A stretch of 16,378 nt of DNA. Source: Rhizobium leguminosarum. GTDB lineage: Bacteria; Pseudomonadota; Alphaproteobacteria; Rhizobiales; Rhizobiaceae. Numbering within the stretch: the first letter of the stretch is position 1; each line of letters opens with the position of its first letter. The notes under the pieces are model-generated. The model searched no databases. It worked only from the letters and a program-made list of their open reading frames with translations, and was not told the origin of the DNA. The stretch lies in contig NZ_LWBS01000466.1 in NCBI RefSeq assembly GCF_001652265.1, positions 1 to 16,378 of the forward strand. The letters are read 5' to 3'. This document shows, piece by piece, positions 14,246 through 16,378 of the stretch. The position numbers and the translations under genes were made by a program.

Positions 14246-15211
14246 ATGCTTCAGTCGCACTCCCGCCTTGTCCGCAAACTCCAGGACGCCCTCGGCGAGC
14301 GCCTTTGCTTTGCCCTTGAAGACCCGACAGTCGTCGAGATTATGCTCAATCCAGACGGCAAGCTTTTCATCGAGCGCTTGGGTCACGGCGTCGCGCCAGC
14401 CGGCGAAATGCAGGCGACCGCCGCCGAGACTGTTATCGGATCGGTAGCGCACGCTCTCCAGTCCGAAGCCGACGGAGAACGACCGATCATCTCCGGCGAA
14501 CTACCGATTGGCGGCCACCGCTTCGAAGGCCTCCTGCCTCCCGTCGTCAACTCGCCAACGTTTACGATCCGCAGGCGCGCTTCACGGCTCATTCCACTCG
14601 ATGACTATGTGACCGCAAAGATCATGACCGAAGCTCAGGCTTCGATCATCCGCAGTGCCATCACCAACCGGCTGAACATCGTCATCGCTGGCGGGACGGG
14701 CTCAGGTAAGACAACACTCGCGAACGCGGTCATCGCTGAAATCGTTTCCTCCGCGCCTGAGGACAGGATGGTGATCCTCGAGGACACGTCCGAAATCCAA
14801 TGCGCAGCGGAAAATGCCGTCTGCCTCCACACGAGCGACGCTGTCGACATGGCCAGGCTTCTCAAGAGCACGATGCGCCTGCGTCCCGACCGCATCATCG
14901 TTGGCGAGGTTCGTGACGGGGCGGCACTGACCCTGCTGAAAGCCTGGAACACAGGACACCCAGGAGGCGTCACGACGATCCATTCCAATTCCGCAATGTC
15001 GGCGCTTCGGCGCCTCGAGCAACTGACATCGGAAGCCAGTCAACAGCCAATGCAAGCCGTGATTGGCGAAGCGGTCGATCTCGTCATCTCGATCGAACGC
15101 GCCGGGCGAGGCCGCCGGGTGAGGGAGGTCCTCCATGTCGAGGGGTTCAACGGCTCGCGTTACCAGACAGAACACTATCCGCAGATCGATGAGGACAGTC
15201 ATGCAGCATAA
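14246..15211 (+). CDS. trbB: TrbB conjugal transfer ATPase (VirB11 family)
   Basis: A 321-residue hexameric traffic ATPase that powers the mating-pair type IV secretion system from the inner face of the membrane. The N-terminal domain (about 1-130) has the family sequence [20 protein letters not shown]. The ATPase domain has Walker [14 protein letters not shown] (149-161), the Asp box [11 protein letters not shown], Walker B-type [25 protein letters not shown] and the His box TTIHSNSA. The ATG at 14246 begins the usual TrbB start [13 protein letters not shown] and has GAGGAG 12 bases upstream. The frame is open further 5' to 14081, but that part overlaps the tra-box-like site and is not family-like. 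Length is normal. First gene of the trb operon; its end overlaps trbC by 11 bp. Confidence 0.95.
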   Translation: MLQSHSRLVRKLQDALGERLCFALEDPTVVEIMLNPDGKLFIERLGHGVAPAGEMQATAAETVIGSVAHALQSEADGERPIISGELPIGGHRFEGLLPPVVNSPTFTIRRRASRLIPLDDYVTAKIMTEAQASIIRSAITNRLNIVIAGGTGSGKTTLANAVIAEIVSSAPEDRMVILEDTSEIQCAAENAVCLHTSDAVDMARLLKSTMRLRPDRIIVGEVRDGAALTLLKAWNTGHPGGVTTIHSNSAMSALRRLEQLTSEASQQPMQAVIGEAVDLVISIERAGRGRRVREVLHVEGFNGSRYQTEHYPQIDEDSHAA

Positions 15212-15593
15212 TCGCTTTCTCCGTTTGGGAATTATCGGCGCATTGCTTTGCGCCTCGCTTGCCGGGCCAGCACTTGCAGGTTCAGGCGGAAGCCTGCCGT
15301 GGGAAGGTCCGCTCGAGCAGATCCAGCAGTCCATCACGGGACCGGTCGCCGGCTATATTGCACTGGCCGCCGTCGCGATTGCCGGCGGCATGCTGATCTT
15401 CGGCGGCGAGCTCAACGATTTCGCGCGGCGACTGATGTATGTGGTACTCGTCGCGGGGATCCTGCTTGGTGCCACAACAATTGTCGGCCTCTTCGGCTCG
15501 ACCGGTGCCTCGATCGGTAGCTCGTTTGTCGCCGAGCAACCCCCAACTCCTTCTTCAACTCCGTTAGGGGGAGGGGAGGGGCGTCATGGCTGA
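15201..15593 (+). CDS. trbC: TrbC conjugal pilin precursor
   Basis: A 130-residue small membrane protein, the pilin subunit of the trb mating channel (VirB2 family), which in RP4 is trimmed and cyclised. A signal peptide ([20 protein letters not shown], cut after about residue 26) is followed by the mature part [20 protein letters not shown] and two membrane helices (about 51-69 and 82-101) separated by a short basic loop (DFARRLM). The tail is rich in P, S and G. ATG 15201 has GAGGA with 5-nt spacing and overlaps the trbB end; an in-frame ATG at 15189 would add four residues. The end overlaps trbD by 8 bp, showing tight coupling. Confidence 0.92.
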   Translation: MQHNRFLRLGIIGALLCASLAGPALAGSGGSLPWEGPLEQIQQSITGPVAGYIALAAVAIAGGMLIFGGELNDFARRLMYVVLVAGILLGATTIVGLFGSTGASIGSSFVAEQPPTPSSTPLGGGEGRHG

Positions 15594-15885
15594 CGCCGGC
15601 GTCGGACTCCATCGCAACCGTATTCACCGTGCTCTCTCGCGACCGAACCTCTTGATGGGAGCGGATCGAGAACTCGTGCTGCTGACCGGGCTCGCCGCGA
15701 TCATCCTCATCTTCGTCGTCCTGACCATCTACTCGGCACTTTTCGGCATCGCGATCTGGATCGTGGTCGTCGGCGCGCTCCGCATGATGGCGAAGGCGGA
15801 CCCAATGATGCGCAAAGTCTATGCACGCCATATGCGGTACCGGGCGCACTACCTCCCGACCTCCGCGCCCTGGCGCCGGTACTGA
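15586..15885 (+). CDS. trbD: TrbD conjugal transfer protein (VirB3 family)
   Basis: A 99-residue inner-membrane protein of the VirB3/TrbD type, thought to act with the TrbE ATPase in pilus assembly. The N-terminus [27 protein letters not shown] is characteristic. One long hydrophobic stretch (about 29-65) probably makes two short helices, and a basic tail follows ([20 protein letters not shown]). A purine-rich GGGGAGGGGAGGGG sequence gives a strong ribosome binding site a few bases before ATG 15586. It overlaps the trbC end and is 10 bp from trbE, so it belongs to the same operon. Confidence 0.92.
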   Translation: MADAGVGLHRNRIHRALSRPNLLMGADRELVLLTGLAAIILIFVVLTIYSALFGIAIWIVVVGALRMMAKADPMMRKVYARHMRYRAHYLPTSAPWRRY

Positions 15886-15895
15886 GGAGGCTACA

Positions 15896-16258
15896 ATGGT
15901 CGCTTTACGCACATTTCGATCGACCGGTCCGTCATTCGCGGACCTCGTTCCGTATGCTGGCCTTGTCGATAACGGCATTCTCCTGCTGAAGGACGGTAGT
16001 CTGATGGCCGGGTGGTATTTTGCCGGTCCGGATTCCGAAAGCGCTACGGATTTCGAGCGAAACGAGCTTTCCCGCCAGATCAACTCGATCCTCTCGCGAC
16101 TGGGTACGGGCTGGATGATCCAGGTCGAGGCAGTGCGCGTGCCGAGTATCCATCCGAGGTGGGCCGCAGGACTTAATGGGGTTCGCGTGGTAACGTCGGG
16201 TTCATGGAGATCGATGAGGACAAGATCGACGATGCCGTTTTGGCGCTGTTGTGGCTAA
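15896..16258 (+). pseudogene. trbE: trbE, VirB4-type conjugation ATPase, truncated after about 85 codons
   Basis: The start is typical: TGAGGAGG ribosome binding site 5 bases before ATG 15896, and MVALRTFRSTGPSFADLVPYAG as in rhizobial TrbE, an ATPase of about 810-820 residues that drives pilus assembly and DNA transfer. Similarity runs through LKDGSLMAGWYFAGPDSESA and RLGTGWMIQVEAVRVPSI, then stops at about base 16150, where the family would continue toward a DYPAE-like segment. The remaining frame (33 more codons to the stop at 16256-16258) is unrelated and overlaps a DUF6429-like gene in another frame. The Walker A and B motifs are missing in the window. Insertion of a mobile element or a deletion is the likely cause; the rest of trbE could lie beyond the window edge. 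Confidence 0.85.
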
Positions 16259-16378
16259 CGCTGCATAACGAGCGTTGTGCCTGGAAGGGCTTTGACTGGG
16301 CAACGACGGATCGCTTGCATCAGAAGGGCATGATCGGCGACCCGGTGAACAAGTCGAAGTCGCTGGTGCTGACGGACG
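16204..16378 (+). CDS. DUF6429-type small protein, 3' end outside window
   Basis: An ATG at 16204 opens a frame that runs off the window after 58 codons. It reads MEIDEDKIDDAVLALLWLTL, then NERCAWKGFDWATTDRLHQKG and DPVNKSKSLVLTD, which I recognise as DUF6429, a short family of unknown function common in rhizobia and often near mobile elements. No strong ribosome binding site is visible. Its frame differs from trbE, and it begins about 50 bases past the point where trbE similarity ends, so it was probably brought in by the insertion that broke trbE. No transposase is in view. Confidence 0.75.
   Translation, partial: MEIDEDKIDDAVLALLWLTLHNERCAWKGFDWATTDRLHQKGMIGDPVNKSKSLVLTD

Overview
The window looks like part of a large plasmid from a Rhizobiales alphaproteobacterium (Rhizobium, Sinorhizobium or Agrobacterium type). 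The main evidence is a complete repABC replication/partition operon with its counter-transcribed RNA, a divergent Ti/Sym-type trb conjugation operon, and the GC-rich coding style of all the genes. No ribosomal RNA, tRNA or CRISPR array was seen.

Layout, left to right. (1) Bases 1-1051: the right part of an IS6-family insertion sequence abuts a FixJ-like response regulator gene that has lost its start. (2) 1100-5718: a metal-ion island with a CorA Mg channel (minus strand), a divergent MgtA-type P-type ATPase (plus strand) across a ~490 bp spacer, and a decayed VIT1/CCC1-type transporter remnant convergent with mgtA. (3) 6020-8956: a DUF1403 gene translationally coupled to scpB (minus strand) and divergent from a tyrosine recombinase. 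The short shared spacer holds a dif-like inverted repeat and a perfect 16-bp palindrome that touches the recombinase start codon. (4) 9019-9900: a D-3-phosphoglycerate dehydrogenase-like gene truncated before its catalytic histidine. (5) 10200-13866: repC, repB and repA, all minus strand (transcribed repA-repB-repC), with a plus-strand antisense RNA in the repB-repC gap. (6) 14166-16378: a tra-box-like palindrome, then trbB-trbC-trbD with overlapping ends. trbE breaks off after about 85 codons, where a DUF6429-type small gene begins and runs off the window.

How the parts may work together. RepA and RepB segregate the plasmid, RepC starts replication, and the antisense RNA limits RepC. The tyrosine recombinase could resolve multimers at the adjacent inverted repeat, and ScpB (a condensin accessory subunit) suggests a chromosome-organisation role for the DUF1403-ScpB pair. 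This last point is inference. The trb operon would build the mating-pair type IV secretion channel under TraR-like control, but traI is missing from its usual place between repA and trbB, and trbE is broken, so this copy of the transfer system is probably inactive.

Several genes are broken at sharp junctions: the response regulator, the VIT remnant, serA and trbE. This points to a plasmid backbone with repeated accessory insertion and deletion. The DUF1403-ScpB/recombinase module is the best candidate for an under-described system.
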